A stretch of 36,733 bases of DNA from an uncultured Anaerolineales bacterium (GTDB lineage Bacteria > Chloroflexota > Anaerolineae > Anaerolineales > UBA4823). Below the pieces are notes generated by a model. That model did no database searches. It saw nothing but the letters and a program-made list of their open reading frames with translations, and was not told where the DNA came from. Positions 28,377 through 36,658 of the stretch are shown one piece after another (within the stretch, counting starts at the first letter, position 1; each line of letters starts with the position of its first letter). The DNA lies in assembly GCA_937928795.1 (NCBI GenBank), contig CALFWB010000100.1:1-36733 (forward strand), read 5' to 3'. The translations under genes and the position numbers were made by a program.

Positions 28377-29879
28377 CTAGCTCTGTTGAAGTCGCCCTTG
28401 TTCGGCGGTGATGATCGCCTCAGCGAGGCGCAAGGCATCGGCTTTGGACTGAACTTCTCCAGCAGCCTGAGCCTCACGCACCCCTTCAAGCACTTTCCCA
28501 ATCAGGGGGCCAGGTTTAAGGCTAAAGCGCTTCATCACCTCATAGCCATCGATAAGGGGTGGAGGTGAGACCTTTTCCGGCTTTTCCTCCCACCATGCCT
28601 GTAGCAATTGGCGCGCTGTATCCAAATGTTTGGACCAAATTTTTGCCGGCAAGGTGTAGCCGTAAATCCCAAGCACATCGGCGAGTGAGAGCAAGCATAC
28701 ACCAACACCAGCTTCGCCCGTTTGACGGTAAAAGCGATAAACGGCGCGGCGGCTCGGCAAGCCCTCTGAATTGGCTAGCAAGATCGGGCGCATATGATTG
28801 AGGACAACCCTTTTCATCCACTCAATTTCGTCAGCGGCTAATGCCAGCTCCCAACCTCGCTGCTCACACAAGCGCGCGCTGACTTCTTCGTGTCCGAAGA
28901 AGCGCCATTGCCCGGTTTCATCTTGGGCAGCGCTGGCAGCTTTGCCGCTATCATGGTAAAGCGCAGCAAGGAACAACAATGCCCGCTTGCTGCGCTCCGG
29001 GGTAAACCGCTCATTGAGATATGTGCCGATTTGGGCGCGATAGCGCCCCAACCGCAGCGAGAGCATTCCCATCGTCAGATTTGCCTGTCGTTCTTCATCG
29101 AAATCAGGGGTAAGCACCGTAAAAATCTCCTCCAAGCGACTGACGACTTCCAACGTATGCTGGTAGACATCTTTTTGGTGCGGTGGAGATTGCTCTACCC
29201 CTTTGATCGAAAGCAATTCGGGAAAGGTATAAGGGAGCGCCCCAACTCGGTCTAACAAGCGAATGCCGCTGGCGACCGAGCGAGTGGCTAGGATGCGGAA
29301 AATCTCCTCGCACAGCCGTTCGCGCGAGATCAGGGTAAGGCCGGGGCTGTTTTCTACCATCTGACGCCATGTCTGGGGTTCAATGCGAAACCCTAAACCC
29401 AGAGCAAAGCGCACGCCGCGTAGCACCCGTAAGGGGTCTGTGCGAAATGCTTCATCCGAACACGCCCGCAACCTTTTCGCTAAAATATCTTGGGCGCCTT
29501 GGAGGGGATCGATCAAGTGCTCCCAGTTTTGGATATTCAGGGCAATGGCATTGATCGTAAAATCACGATGGCGCAAGTCTTCCTCGATTGTACTGCCCAC
29601 CTGAAGGGCAAAATCCAATTTCACCCGCTCGCCGCTAGGTGTATTCCAAATCACCCGCCCATATTGCCGCACGGCATCTAAGGGGTAAAACGCACCAGTT
29701 ATGGCGTCGGCGACCTTGCGGGCAATTTGAAGGGCGTTTTTGGAAACGACAAAATCGAAATCGTAAACTGACTTTCTCAACAGCCCATCGCGCACTGCTC
29801 CGCCAACCAGATAAATTGAAGCTTCACCGGCAAATGCCTGGATCGTTTTCAAAACGGGAAGTCGAAACAGGGTATCCAT
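28377..29879 (-). CDS. cca: tRNA nucleotidyltransferase (CCA-adding / poly(A) polymerase family) with HD domain
   Basis: The 500-residue protein is a class II nucleotidyltransferase that adds or repairs the tRNA 3' CCA end, or part of it. The head has LVGGAVRDGLL (24-34), the metal-binding pair D40 and D42 in DFDFVV, D89 as third carboxylate, and RDFTINA (105-111). The neck contains DPLRVLRGVRFA. An HD-type phosphohydrolase domain follows, with H241 and H309/D310 in LYHDSGKA. In some bacteria CCA addition is split between A- and CC-adding enzymes; which form this is cannot be told without a relative elsewhere in the genome. It starts 15 bases after hpt, has a poor ribosome site, and closes the tdk-hpt-cca run. 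Confidence 0.93.
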   Translation of the reverse strand: MDTLFRLPVLKTIQAFAGEASIYLVGGAVRDGLLRKSVYDFDFVVSKNALQIARKVADAITGAFYPLDAVRQYGRVIWNTPSGERVKLDFALQVGSTIEEDLRHRDFTINAIALNIQNWEHLIDPLQGAQDILAKRLRACSDEAFRTDPLRVLRGVRFALGLGFRIEPQTWRQMVENSPGLTLISRERLCEEIFRILATRSVASGIRLLDRVGALPYTFPELLSIKGVEQSPPHQKDVYQHTLEVVSRLEEIFTVLTPDFDEERQANLTMGMLSLRLGRYRAQIGTYLNERFTPERSKRALLFLAALYHDSGKAASAAQDETGQWRFFGHEEVSARLCEQRGWELALAADEIEWMKRVVLNHMRPILLANSEGLPSRRAVYRFYRQTGEAGVGVCLLSLADVLGIYGYTLPAKIWSKHLDTARQLLQAWWEEKPEKVSPPPLIDGYEVMKRFSLKPGPLIGKVLEGVREAQAAGEVQSKADALRLAEAIITAEQGRLQQS

Positions 29880-29894
29880 TCGAAGGAAACGTTT

Positions 29895-30452
29895 TTATTG
29901 TGGCGGGCGGTAAAGGGCAGCGTTGACGGTGCCAATGAACGGTAGGTTGCGGTAATACTCGTCCAAATCCAAGCCGTAACCAAAAACAAATTTATTGGGG
30001 ATGCGAAAACCACAATAGTGAATCGGCACATCCACTTCGCGGCGCTCATATTTATCCAACAGGGTGCACACCCGCAAGCTCTTAGGGTGACGGGTTTCCA
30101 ACATCTTCAGCACTGAGGCGATGGTATAGCCGCTATCCACAATATCTTCGACGAGCAGGACATCCCGACCGGTAATACCGCTCTGTAAATCGAGGGTAAT
30201 GCGCACTTGTCCGGTTGATTGTCGAGCGCCTGACCCATAGGACGAAACCGCCATAAAATCCACCGTCAGGGGTACAGTGATGCAGCGCATTAGATCGGCA
30301 AGAAATAAGATGCCGCCACGCAAGATACAAATCAGATGAATATCTCCGTTGGCATAATCGCGGCTAATTTCCGCTCCTAACTCGGCGATGCGATTTTGCA
30401 GAGTCTCGGCTTCAATAAGGATCTCGTCTAAAAACTCATGATAATCTTGCAT
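29895..30452 (-). CDS. hpt: Hypoxanthine phosphoribosyltransferase
   Basis: The 185-residue purine salvage enzyme converts hypoxanthine (and usually guanine) plus PRPP to the nucleoside monophosphate. The PRPP-binding signature is VLLVEDIVDSGYTIA (98-112), with the acidic pair E102/D103. ILRGG (43-47) is the pyrophosphate loop and SYGSG (71-75) the flexible catalytic loop. C-terminal FVFGYGLDLDEYYRN is typical of the family and holds the base-binding aspartate. It begins three bases after the tdk stop, and the GGAGAG ribosome site lies inside the end of tdk. The operon therefore couples purine and thymidine salvage with tRNA maturation. Confidence 0.97.
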   Translation of the reverse strand: MQDYHEFLDEILIEAETLQNRIAELGAEISRDYANGDIHLICILRGGILFLADLMRCITVPLTVDFMAVSSYGSGARQSTGQVRITLDLQSGITGRDVLLVEDIVDSGYTIASVLKMLETRHPKSLRVCTLLDKYERREVDVPIHYCGFRIPNKFVFGYGLDLDEYYRNLPFIGTVNAALYRPPQ

Positions 30453-30455
30453 CGT

Positions 30456-31028
30456 TTAATCTCTCCGCACAATATGATGTTTGCGGCAGCGGGCTTCGTA
30501 GAGTTCGGCAGCCCCGACAATGACGACGGGGTCGTTGTAATGGGCTGGCTGGCCGTTGACCAACCGCTGCGTGCGCGTAGCCGGCTCACCGCACACCATG
30601 CAGATCGCCTGCAGCTTATCCACCCGTTCCGCCTGCGCCATGAGGACGGGCATGGGCCCAAACGGCTCGCCGCGAAAATCGGTATCTAAGCCGGCGATAA
30701 TCACGCGGATACCGCGATCAGCCAATTCTTGCACCAGCGGAATAATTTCATCATCGAAAAATTGGGCTTCGTCAATGGCAACCACCGTAACTTCCTCATC
30801 TAGCAACTCGCGGATTTGGCTTGCGGATTGAATTGGGGTAGCGATGAATTCGGTCCCGGCATGAGAGGTTACTTTCTCGACCGCATAGCGCGTATCGATG
30901 GCTGGCTTGAAGACTTGTACTTTTTGTCTGGCAATAGTTGCCCGTCGCAAGCGACGGATAAGCTCATCCGTTTTGCCGCAGAACATTGACCCCGTAATGA
31001 CCTCAACCGACCCTGAGTGATGTCTCAT
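30456..31028 (-). CDS. tdk: Thymidine kinase (type II)
   Basis: The 190-residue enzyme phosphorylates thymidine with ATP in the salvage pathway. Walker A is GSMFCGKT (13-20), the catalytic base is E87 in IDEAQFF, and the structural zinc ligands are C143, C146, C181 and H184. The lasso region before the second zinc pair ([10 protein letters not shown]) is present. The ATG at 31028 follows GAGGAAGAG. It is the first gene of the tdk-hpt-cca run. The upstream region 31029-31350 contains AT-rich sequence and no other convincing gene. Confidence 0.97.
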   Translation of the reverse strand: MRHHSGSVEVITGSMFCGKTDELIRRLRRATIARQKVQVFKPAIDTRYAVEKVTSHAGTEFIATPIQSASQIRELLDEEVTVVAIDEAQFFDDEIIPLVQELADRGIRVIIAGLDTDFRGEPFGPMPVLMAQAERVDKLQAICMVCGEPATRTQRLVNGQPAHYNDPVVIVGAAELYEARCRKHHIVRRD

Positions 31029-31350
31029 ACGCTCTTCCTCATAGGATGGATAAGTATTTCAACCTGGCACCAACTCAAGTCTAACCAGACCCTTGCAGAT
31101 TGTATCATAATCTGTCATTTTACCCTGAGCTTGTGTAAGGAAAGAATGATGTTCGTTCAAGAAGTGTTGACAGATAGGGCTCTAGAGAAGTTGCTTAAGA
31201 GCGGGCAGAGAAAACAAGCCAATTTAGCATGTTGAAGCCATACTCGCACATTGCCAAAGGACAACCTTTGCACTTACTAAGCAAAAATAAAGAGCGCCGA
31301 GGAAGGAATGGAAGAAATCACCCAACCTTACAATAATAATAGGAACATTT

Positions 31351-31377
31351 TTGAAATTTGCAGTTAAAATTTATAAT
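31351..31377 (+). promoter_or_regulatory. Probable promoter of the riboswitch-controlled sortase-like gene
   Basis: A TTGAAA -35 element (31351-31356) and a perfect TATAAT -10 element (31372-31377) are separated by 15 bases; shifting the -35 by one gives 16. Transcription would start near 31384, about 45 bases before the c-di-GMP aptamer. Confidence 0.5.
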
Positions 31378-31429
31378 AAACCATTAACTCTTTTGGAGAA
31401 ACCAGCGACTAAACCAGACATTCGTTCGA

Positions 31430-31510
31430 CAAAGGCAAACCCGGCGAAAGCCGGCGACGCAAAGCCATGGGTCTAAAGACAAATCGTCAATGATTGCCAG
31501 GCTGCCGAAA
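31430..31510 (+). promoter_or_regulatory. Cyclic-di-GMP-I (GEMM-I) riboswitch aptamer
   Basis: The core matches the GEMM-I consensus. GGCAAACC leads into a hairpin CCGGC-GAAA-GCCGG with a GNRA tetraloop (31441-31454), followed by the invariant GACGCAAAGCC (31456-31466). A second arm closes with GATTGCCAGGCTGCC. The outer pairing is GGCA (31434-31437) with TGCC (31503-31506), and inner GCC/GGC and TGG/CCA pairs frame the second arm, which includes the GGGTCTAAAG segment expected to act as tetraloop receptor. The family senses the second messenger c-di-GMP in the 5' leader of motility, adhesion and envelope genes. The next gene downstream on the same strand is the sortase-like gene at 31702. 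Confidence 0.88.
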
Positions 31511-31572
31511 ACGAGAGATGAACCAAAAGCCTATTTTCCATCCGCACTTTAAGGGATATTTCCCAATCGAAC

Positions 31573-31679
31573 CGCCCCGACCCAGGCGCAGGCTCCCTCG
31601 GCCTGTGATTAGCAGTTGGGGCGTTCTGGTTGCACATAACTTGCGGACGGCAACTCGGATACGGCTTCTCGTCGGGGCG
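31573..31679 (+). promoter_or_regulatory. Possible expression platform with two mutually exclusive pairings
   Basis: The word CGCCCCGAC (31573-31581) can pair perfectly with GTCGGGGCG (31671-31679), which is followed by TCTTTGTC and the GAGGAGG ribosome site. It can also pair with TTGGGGCG (31616-31623, one G-T pair). A local hairpin CAGGC/GCCTG (31589-31605) lies between them. How the aptamer would select one pairing is not evident, so this remains a proposal. Confidence 0.35.
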
Positions 31680-31701
31680 TCTTTGTCATTGAGGAGGGAA
31701 C

Positions 31702-32418
31702 ATGACAAGACGCCTGGCAGGGATCATTAGCCTGACCTTCTTCATATTTGGTTGGCTAGATTTTTGCACAAAGAGCCAAGTGAGCATTTCTCATGCGGAG
31801 GTTGAAGGCGAAACGCATCAAGTCTATTTGCCGTTGGTCATCAAGCCCGGCGAGTCTGGGGAGCAGCCGGCCGCCCAGCCTACACCGACCCCTGCTCCAA
31901 CTCCGACGCCTGAACCCACCTTCCCCAGCTTGGAAGAATTTATCTCCCAGGTTGCCAGCGGTCAAAGCTCTGCTTGGCGCGGCTTGTATGCAACTGAGAA
32001 ATTCACCGCCCGCATTGTCCAGCAACCCCCGAACAATTACAGCTTTATCTCCTCGGAAATCGATGTGTTGACTCAATATATGCTGGCGGATGAAGATATA
32101 GTAGGCCTCCTTGCCCATAACACCCATGCCGGTCAATATTATTTTTTACTCAGCCTAGGCGATCCGTTTTATTTGATCGCTGACGATAGCAGAACCCAGC
32201 TCTATCAAGTGCAGCGCATCGACCGCTATCAAGCGCTGCAGCCGAGCAGTAACGTGAGCGATTATAAAAACTTGGAGAGCGGCGAAATCCTGACTACTGC
32301 GCAACTTTTTGCTCGTTATTACATGGGCGACCCGCATGTGACGTTGCAAACCTGCATTGCCCAAAACGGGCAAGCCAATTGGGGCAGATTGTTTGTGGTG
32401 GCGAATGCGGTGGAATGA
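31702..32418 (+). CDS. Secreted sortase-like transpeptidase
   Basis: The 238-residue protein has an N-terminal signal or anchor (about 5-22), the segment VYLPLVIKPGE (41-51), a Pro-Thr-rich linker (57-73) and a C-terminal domain that I read as sortase. H139 in LLAHNTHAG, C218 in TLQTC and R229 in WGRLFVV lie in the order and context of the sortase His-Cys-Arg triad, and LGDPFYLI matches the strand that follows the histidine. Sortases cleave sorting signals and join proteins to the cell wall or to each other. A perfect GAGGAGG ribosome site precedes the ATG. The c-di-GMP aptamer upstream suggests control by that messenger. The class cannot be assigned, and no substrate with a classical LPXTG signal is visible. 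Confidence 0.78.
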   Translation: MTRRLAGIISLTFFIFGWLDFCTKSQVSISHAEVEGETHQVYLPLVIKPGESGEQPAAQPTPTPAPTPTPEPTFPSLEEFISQVASGQSSAWRGLYATEKFTARIVQQPPNNYSFISSEIDVLTQYMLADEDIVGLLAHNTHAGQYYFLLSLGDPFYLIADDSRTQLYQVQRIDRYQALQPSSNVSDYKNLESGEILTTAQLFARYYMGDPHVTLQTCIAQNGQANWGRLFVVANAVE

Positions 32419-32472
32419 AGCGGCGGTTAGCGGTCAGTGGTCAGCTTTTGATTGGTTGCATCCCACTTTAGC

Positions 32473-32560
32473 GTGTCACTTCAAGCGCAGCGTCCCACTT
32501 GGCGTGTCACTTCGAGCGCAGCGATAAGTCTTTCAATGTCTCCTCGCTGCGCTCGCTACG
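32473..32560. repeat. Dispersed GCGTGTCACTTCGAGCGCAGC repeat copies
   Basis: Two direct copies of GTGTCACTTCnAGCGCAGCG and one inverted CTCCTCGCTGCGCTCGCTAC form the third site of the family seen at 1439 and 27541. The 412-base gap 32419-32830 is made mainly of such repeats and holds no convincing gene. Confidence 0.7.
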
Positions 32561-32579
32561 CAACCTGTATTCGTTTTGC

Positions 32580-32668
32580 GGGTCGAGTAGGGCGCCAGCC
32601 CGTATCGAGACCCAGCAGGCGTTTTGGGTTGCGGGTTTCGATACGCTTGCTGCGCTCGCTACTCAACC
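32580..32668. repeat. Inverted pair of a GGGTYTCGATACG...CTACTCAACC repeat
   Basis: A copy at 32580-32613, read on the minus strand, matches the copy at 32633-32668 over most of its length: GGGT-TCGATACG at one end and CTACTC-ACC at the other. The pair could form a large cruciform. Confidence 0.65.
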
Positions 32669-32773
32669 TTCTGTCTCTGGCTAGGGGCGTTGCCCTGAGT
32701 CCCTCGAAGGGTGAAGGCAAGTTGCGACAAGCTCTTCAATACACTCAGCGCCGTCCTCAACCCGCAGATTGAA

Positions 32774-32805
32774 AGGCTCTCGCCATTCAACGATGACGAG
32801 AGCCT
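32774..32805 (-). terminator. Probable terminator of the beta-helix protein gene
   Basis: Perfect nine-base arms AGGCTCTCG and CGAGAGCCT enclose a 14-base loop, 26 bases beyond the stop codon at 32831. On the minus strand only a short TTT follows, so termination may be weak. Confidence 0.55.
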
Positions 32806-32830
32806 GCATAATACGGGGTGAGTGCCCGCC

Positions 32831-35800
32831 TTACGGCGTTCCGCTCTTGAACACTAGAGGCAGGTAGATGAAGTTCGATGGGCCGGTGGGCGGGAGTTCG
32901 ACTACCATAGTGGTCTGTGTGGCTTGATCATTGGTCGAGTTCGGATCCTCCATGGTAGCCGCCAAGCTCACCGTTGCAGTAGCCGTGATTTGTCCAGCTT
33001 GAGAAGGCGCAGAACCTTGAATGGTGATTGAGGCAGATGACCCGCTTGACAGAATGGAGCGCGTACAGGTGACTACGCTAACATTTTGGCTACATGACCA
33101 TCCCGTCCCGCTTGCAGCTTGATAGACAAAGCCGCTCGGCAACTGGAAGCTCACGCTAACATCTTGCGCAAGATGAGGACCGTTATTGGTTACCGTCACG
33201 GTATAGGTCAAAGCAGCGTCAACGTTTACCGGGTCCGGATCATCCGCAACAGTGACCGAGAGATCGGCTTGTTGCTTGAGGACATTGAAGGAATCTCCCT
33301 CGGTCAGGATGAAATCGCCCTCAGAACCTAGCCCAAAAGCCTTGAGCGTGTAACCTTCTCCAGCTTTATTGATATATAGGCCGCTAAAGGTTGCTACACC
33401 GTTTACGGCATTCTTATAGAACGGTCCGGGCAGCAACATCCCACCGACGGGATTGTTTTCTAAGCCGATAAAGATCAATTTATCGTAGGTGATTGCCAAG
33501 TTGCCGTCATCATCTTCGACGCGCACGATGGGCTGTTGCGCAAAGGGCAGGTTTTCAAAGGCGCTGCTGGGATATTGGGCGAAAACCAAGCGCGTTGCCA
33601 AATTCGTGCAAGTTGCGGCATTTGCAGCCGGTTGAAAACCGATCACAGTCGGCTGCGCGTCCGTTCCATCGCACAACCAAGGGCGATAATCAACATTGCT
33701 GGAGATCGGCTGACCATTCCCCTTGGAATTGCTCGAAACCGTGGGTCCCTTATTCCCGTTCCACCAGTTGCGACTCGCTGATAGAGAATTTCCACTGTAC
33801 CAGTTCACTGCATTGGCGTTTCCAATAAAGGCATTCTCCTCGATCTTGAAAGAGTCTCCCACTGAAGAAGCGCCAATGCCCTCGATATTTCCAGTAAAGT
33901 AGTTGTTTTTGAATAGTACATTCCCTTGACCATCTGTGCCAGCCCCAGCCCAGTTGTTCTTGATTTCGTTGTTCTGGACAGTGATGGCGCCGTTGGTTGG
34001 GTTGAGGTACAGACCACTAACCCATTTTTCGATCACGTTGTTCTCAACCGTCAGGTTACTGACGTTATAGCCCGTCAGAATCCCTCGACCACCGACAAAA
34101 TTGCTTGCTCCTCCTGTCCAACTGCCAGTTAAGACATTGTTCTTCAAGACGACATCGCTAACTCCAGCCGCCACGTAAATACCATGTAACTCCACCCCAA
34201 CCGATGCTGTTCCGGTAAGGATTTGGAATCCATCGATCGTCACGTTATTCGCATTGATATCGAAACCACCTATGAGGATAGTCTCTGCCGAACCATCCTC
34301 ACTCTCTACAACGAGGGATTTGTTAATATTTACGGGATGAGTATAGGTTCCTTTCTTGGCAAGGACCTTATGTCCATTATCGGCTTGTTTGACCTCGGTT
34401 GCGATTTCGACCCCGATCCTGCGGACATCGTTAAATGTAGCACTGCCGCTGGTATATGAGTAAGTACCTAGCTCAGAAGGTGGGTTAGGTCCAAAAACTA
34501 CAGCTTTGTTGAAGGTATTATCTTCCCAATAGCTTTCCCAATCAAATTGAGTATTATCGTAAGTGCCCCGCGCTCGAATATGGGCGATTCCAACACCGTT
34601 ATAGCTGTCTCCATTATAGTTATAAGTAAAGTCGTTACCGCTGATCACTGCCCCGCCAACAGAATAGACAAACCAAGAAACCCCAGTTCCAGAACCGTTA
34701 AAGCTAATAAAGGGCCAATACTCATCTCCATCATTGGTGAACTTGTTGTTAATGATTTTACGTTGATCTACATCTCCCGAATAGCCGGCCCCGTTGGCGA
34801 GGTCCACACTCGTACCGTGGTCAAGCCAATTATTTTCAACGGTATAGGATTGAATGTGAGAAGTGTTGGTGCTCGTATTGAAACGCCAGTCACCGAAATA
34901 GATCGAGCCACCATCTTGAATTCCTGCCCCAACGCTAATATGACAATGCCTTAGCGTAAAGTTATCCCCAATAACCTCAATGGTCTTATTGTTATTAATG
35001 GAGCCATTCACGATGTTATCACGAATTTCAAGGCCTTGGATGGTAACATTGTCGCCTTCAACAAAGATTCCACTATATCCGAAATTATTTTTCGCCGTGG
35101 TCGTGATTACTGCGCCCACATCTTCGTAATTCGTGATAGGAACACCGTCATCATCTACCCCGATTAGACTAATTCCATCTTTGTCATCCGCAATAAACAA
35201 GCCAAACTGGTGTGGTCCGGAATCGTTGAACAAATATCGGCCGACCGCTGTCTCAATATAATCTCCAGGATAAACGTACACTGTGCCGCCCGCGTCCAGC
35301 AAATCAATCGCCGGTTGAATGTTCATTGTATTCAAAACATGGAAAGAACCGTCGGAAAGTTTCTGGATCGCCGCAGTGGGCTTGTATGCGAGAGGCAGGG
35401 CGTTGATCAAGTCTAGCGCGCTCGCTTTTGTCTTCTGGTAATACACATACTGGCTAGTTGCAGTGCTCCTAACTACATATTCAAAGTCGCTTTGGACGAA
35501 ATTTCGGATCACGTGAGATGAGTCGGCATAGTCTAGATAGAGTGGATTTAACTCATTAAGTGTGTTTGTCCCATTGAGGGTGATGTTTTCCAGTCCTGTC
35601 TTGCCATCACTCAAATTACCAGTGTAATAAGTTGCATTTGTGAACAAGCCAATCCCCCCCCAAACGTTATTGGATGTCGTTATATTTGTAAGGGTCACAT
35701 CGGTCGAGTTCGATACCGCAATCCCTGTGCCACCATTATGATGAGAATTAATGTTTTTCAAAGTCGCGTTCTTACAGCCGATTAAATCAAGGCCCGAGCG

Positions 35801-36292
35801 AACCGACCCAGTAATCTCTACATTTTCAACCAGAACACCATTGGATCCGGATATTTTTACGGCATAGTTGGTTCCGCTAGTTGCTTGAACTGTAACATCT
35901 TTGAGGGTAAATCCACCAGCGGTAACACTTAATCCGTAGCCTCCACTTGTGCCTGCCTGAATCACAACCGGTGATCCTTGTCCTTGAATCGTAACGGATT
36001 TGCCGATATTGATGGTCGAGCTCGGGTAAGCACCTGTAATAACCAAAACCGTTCCCCCAGGGTCAACAAGGTCAATCCCCTTTTGAATGGTCTTGACAGC
36101 ACAATTCGGGGCAACTGATGCCGAGTAGGCAGCATTCGCAGTCCCATTACACTCGGTGTCATGTCCATCGGTTCGGACATAGATCGGCGAAGCCGCAATC
36201 GCAGGGGTTGCGGCAGAAAGAAGCAGCAGCAATGTAAACAGAACGCCTATGCCTATAAAAACACTAATTGCTAAGTAATAAGCCTTTTTCAT
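32831..36292 (-). CDS. Large secreted parallel beta-helix surface protein with DUF11 domain
   Basis: The 1153-residue protein has a signal peptide (hydrophobic 8-30, likely cut after AIAA) and three beta-helix modules. Each opens with a similar line: TIQKGIDLVDPGGTVLV (68-84), NIQPAIDLLDAGGTVYV (324-340) and KQADNGHKVLAKKGTY (635-650). Asn-rich coils such as VTIQGLEIRDN and LTVENNVIEKW follow, typical of NosD/pectate-lyase-like folds. A DUF11 domain (about 1008-1130, DLSVTVADDPDPV) precedes the C-terminus, which is IYLPLVFKSGTP. Such proteins usually act as adhesins or polysaccharide-active surface proteins; no catalytic residues could be assigned. AGGAGG precedes the ATG. A c-di-GMP aptamer and terminator lie in the leader. 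The gene looks more AT-rich than its neighbours. Confidence 0.9.
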   Translation of the reverse strand: MKKAYYLAISVFIGIGVLFTLLLLLSAATPAIAASPIYVRTDGHDTECNGTANAAYSASVAPNCAVKTIQKGIDLVDPGGTVLVITGAYPSSTINIGKSVTIQGQGSPVVIQAGTSGGYGLSVTAGGFTLKDVTVQATSGTNYAVKISGSNGVLVENVEITGSVRSGLDLIGCKNATLKNINSHHNGGTGIAVSNSTDVTLTNITTSNNVWGGIGLFTNATYYTGNLSDGKTGLENITLNGTNTLNELNPLYLDYADSSHVIRNFVQSDFEYVVRSTATSQYVYYQKTKASALDLINALPLAYKPTAAIQKLSDGSFHVLNTMNIQPAIDLLDAGGTVYVYPGDYIETAVGRYLFNDSGPHQFGLFIADDKDGISLIGVDDDGVPITNYEDVGAVITTTAKNNFGYSGIFVEGDNVTIQGLEIRDNIVNGSINNNKTIEVIGDNFTLRHCHISVGAGIQDGGSIYFGDWRFNTSTNTSHIQSYTVENNWLDHGTSVDLANGAGYSGDVDQRKIINNKFTNDGDEYWPFISFNGSGTGVSWFVYSVGGAVISGNDFTYNYNGDSYNGVGIAHIRARGTYDNTQFDWESYWEDNTFNKAVVFGPNPPSELGTYSYTSGSATFNDVRRIGVEIATEVKQADNGHKVLAKKGTYTHPVNINKSLVVESEDGSAETILIGGFDINANNVTIDGFQILTGTASVGVELHGIYVAAGVSDVVLKNNVLTGSWTGGASNFVGGRGILTGYNVSNLTVENNVIEKWVSGLYLNPTNGAITVQNNEIKNNWAGAGTDGQGNVLFKNNYFTGNIEGIGASSVGDSFKIEENAFIGNANAVNWYSGNSLSASRNWWNGNKGPTVSSNSKGNGQPISSNVDYRPWLCDGTDAQPTVIGFQPAANAATCTNLATRLVFAQYPSSAFENLPFAQQPIVRVEDDDGNLAITYDKLIFIGLENNPVGGMLLPGPFYKNAVNGVATFSGLYINKAGEGYTLKAFGLGSEGDFILTEGDSFNVLKQQADLSVTVADDPDPVNVDAALTYTVTVTNNGPHLAQDVSVSFQLPSGFVYQAASGTGWSCSQNVSVVTCTRSILSSGSSASITIQGSAPSQAGQITATATVSLAATMEDPNSTNDQATQTTMVVELPPTGPSNFIYLPLVFKSGTP

Positions 36293-36375
36293 CGTTTCCT
36301 CCTAAAAAGTACATTCTGCTTCACTCTTTTGCTCTCATCGGTCTTAACCATAGACTTGGTGCGTTTGATCGCCAC
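36289..36375 (-). CDS. Possible 28-residue basic leader peptide
   Basis: A GTG at 36375, just after AAAGGAGG, opens a 28-codon frame whose TGA stop overlaps the ATG of the beta-helix gene as ATGA. The product is very basic, with 11 Lys or Arg residues. The ribosome site is only three bases from the GTG, which is short. Translation of this frame would carry ribosomes to the main start. It may be chance, and no homologue is known to me. Confidence 0.25.
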   Translation of the reverse strand: MAIKRTKSMVKTDESKRVKQNVLFRRKR

Positions 36376-36618
36376 TTCCCTCCTTTCGTCTTCTTAAAGT
36401 AAAAGTTTAGTTCTGTCAGGCAAATCATGCCCCGCTCCCTTCTAGCGGTTCGACTTCAAGGAAAGGTTGAGCGGATGCTCCCGACAAGGTTTGCGTGGTG
36501 TGCAAGGCTTATCCCCTTCCTACTTTGGATAGACAGATAGGACAATTCATCGGATTCACTTTTCGCGCAAGTTTTGCTTTTTTGGGGGCTGTACCCCCTT
36601 CCCACAAACCTCAGAATC

Positions 36619-36658
36619 AAAAAAGCCTGACCGAACTTTCCATGTTTGGTCGGCTTTT
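36619..36658 (-). terminator. Intrinsic terminator directly after the c-di-GMP aptamer
   Basis: On the minus strand AAAAGCCGACCAAAC pairs with GTTCGGTCAGGCTTTT, with one bulged base, and continues into six T residues. It begins right after the aptamer's closing TGCC and lies about 325 bases before the beta-helix gene start. It is the natural expression platform for transcriptional control. The remaining leader (36293-36618) holds a GGGGGTACAGCCCCC hairpin without a T-run and the possible leader frame. Confidence 0.85.

Noticed and set aside
31139-31235. Short plus-strand frame upstream of the first riboswitch
   Set aside because: It has no convincing ribosome site or family resemblance and lies upstream of the probable promoter.
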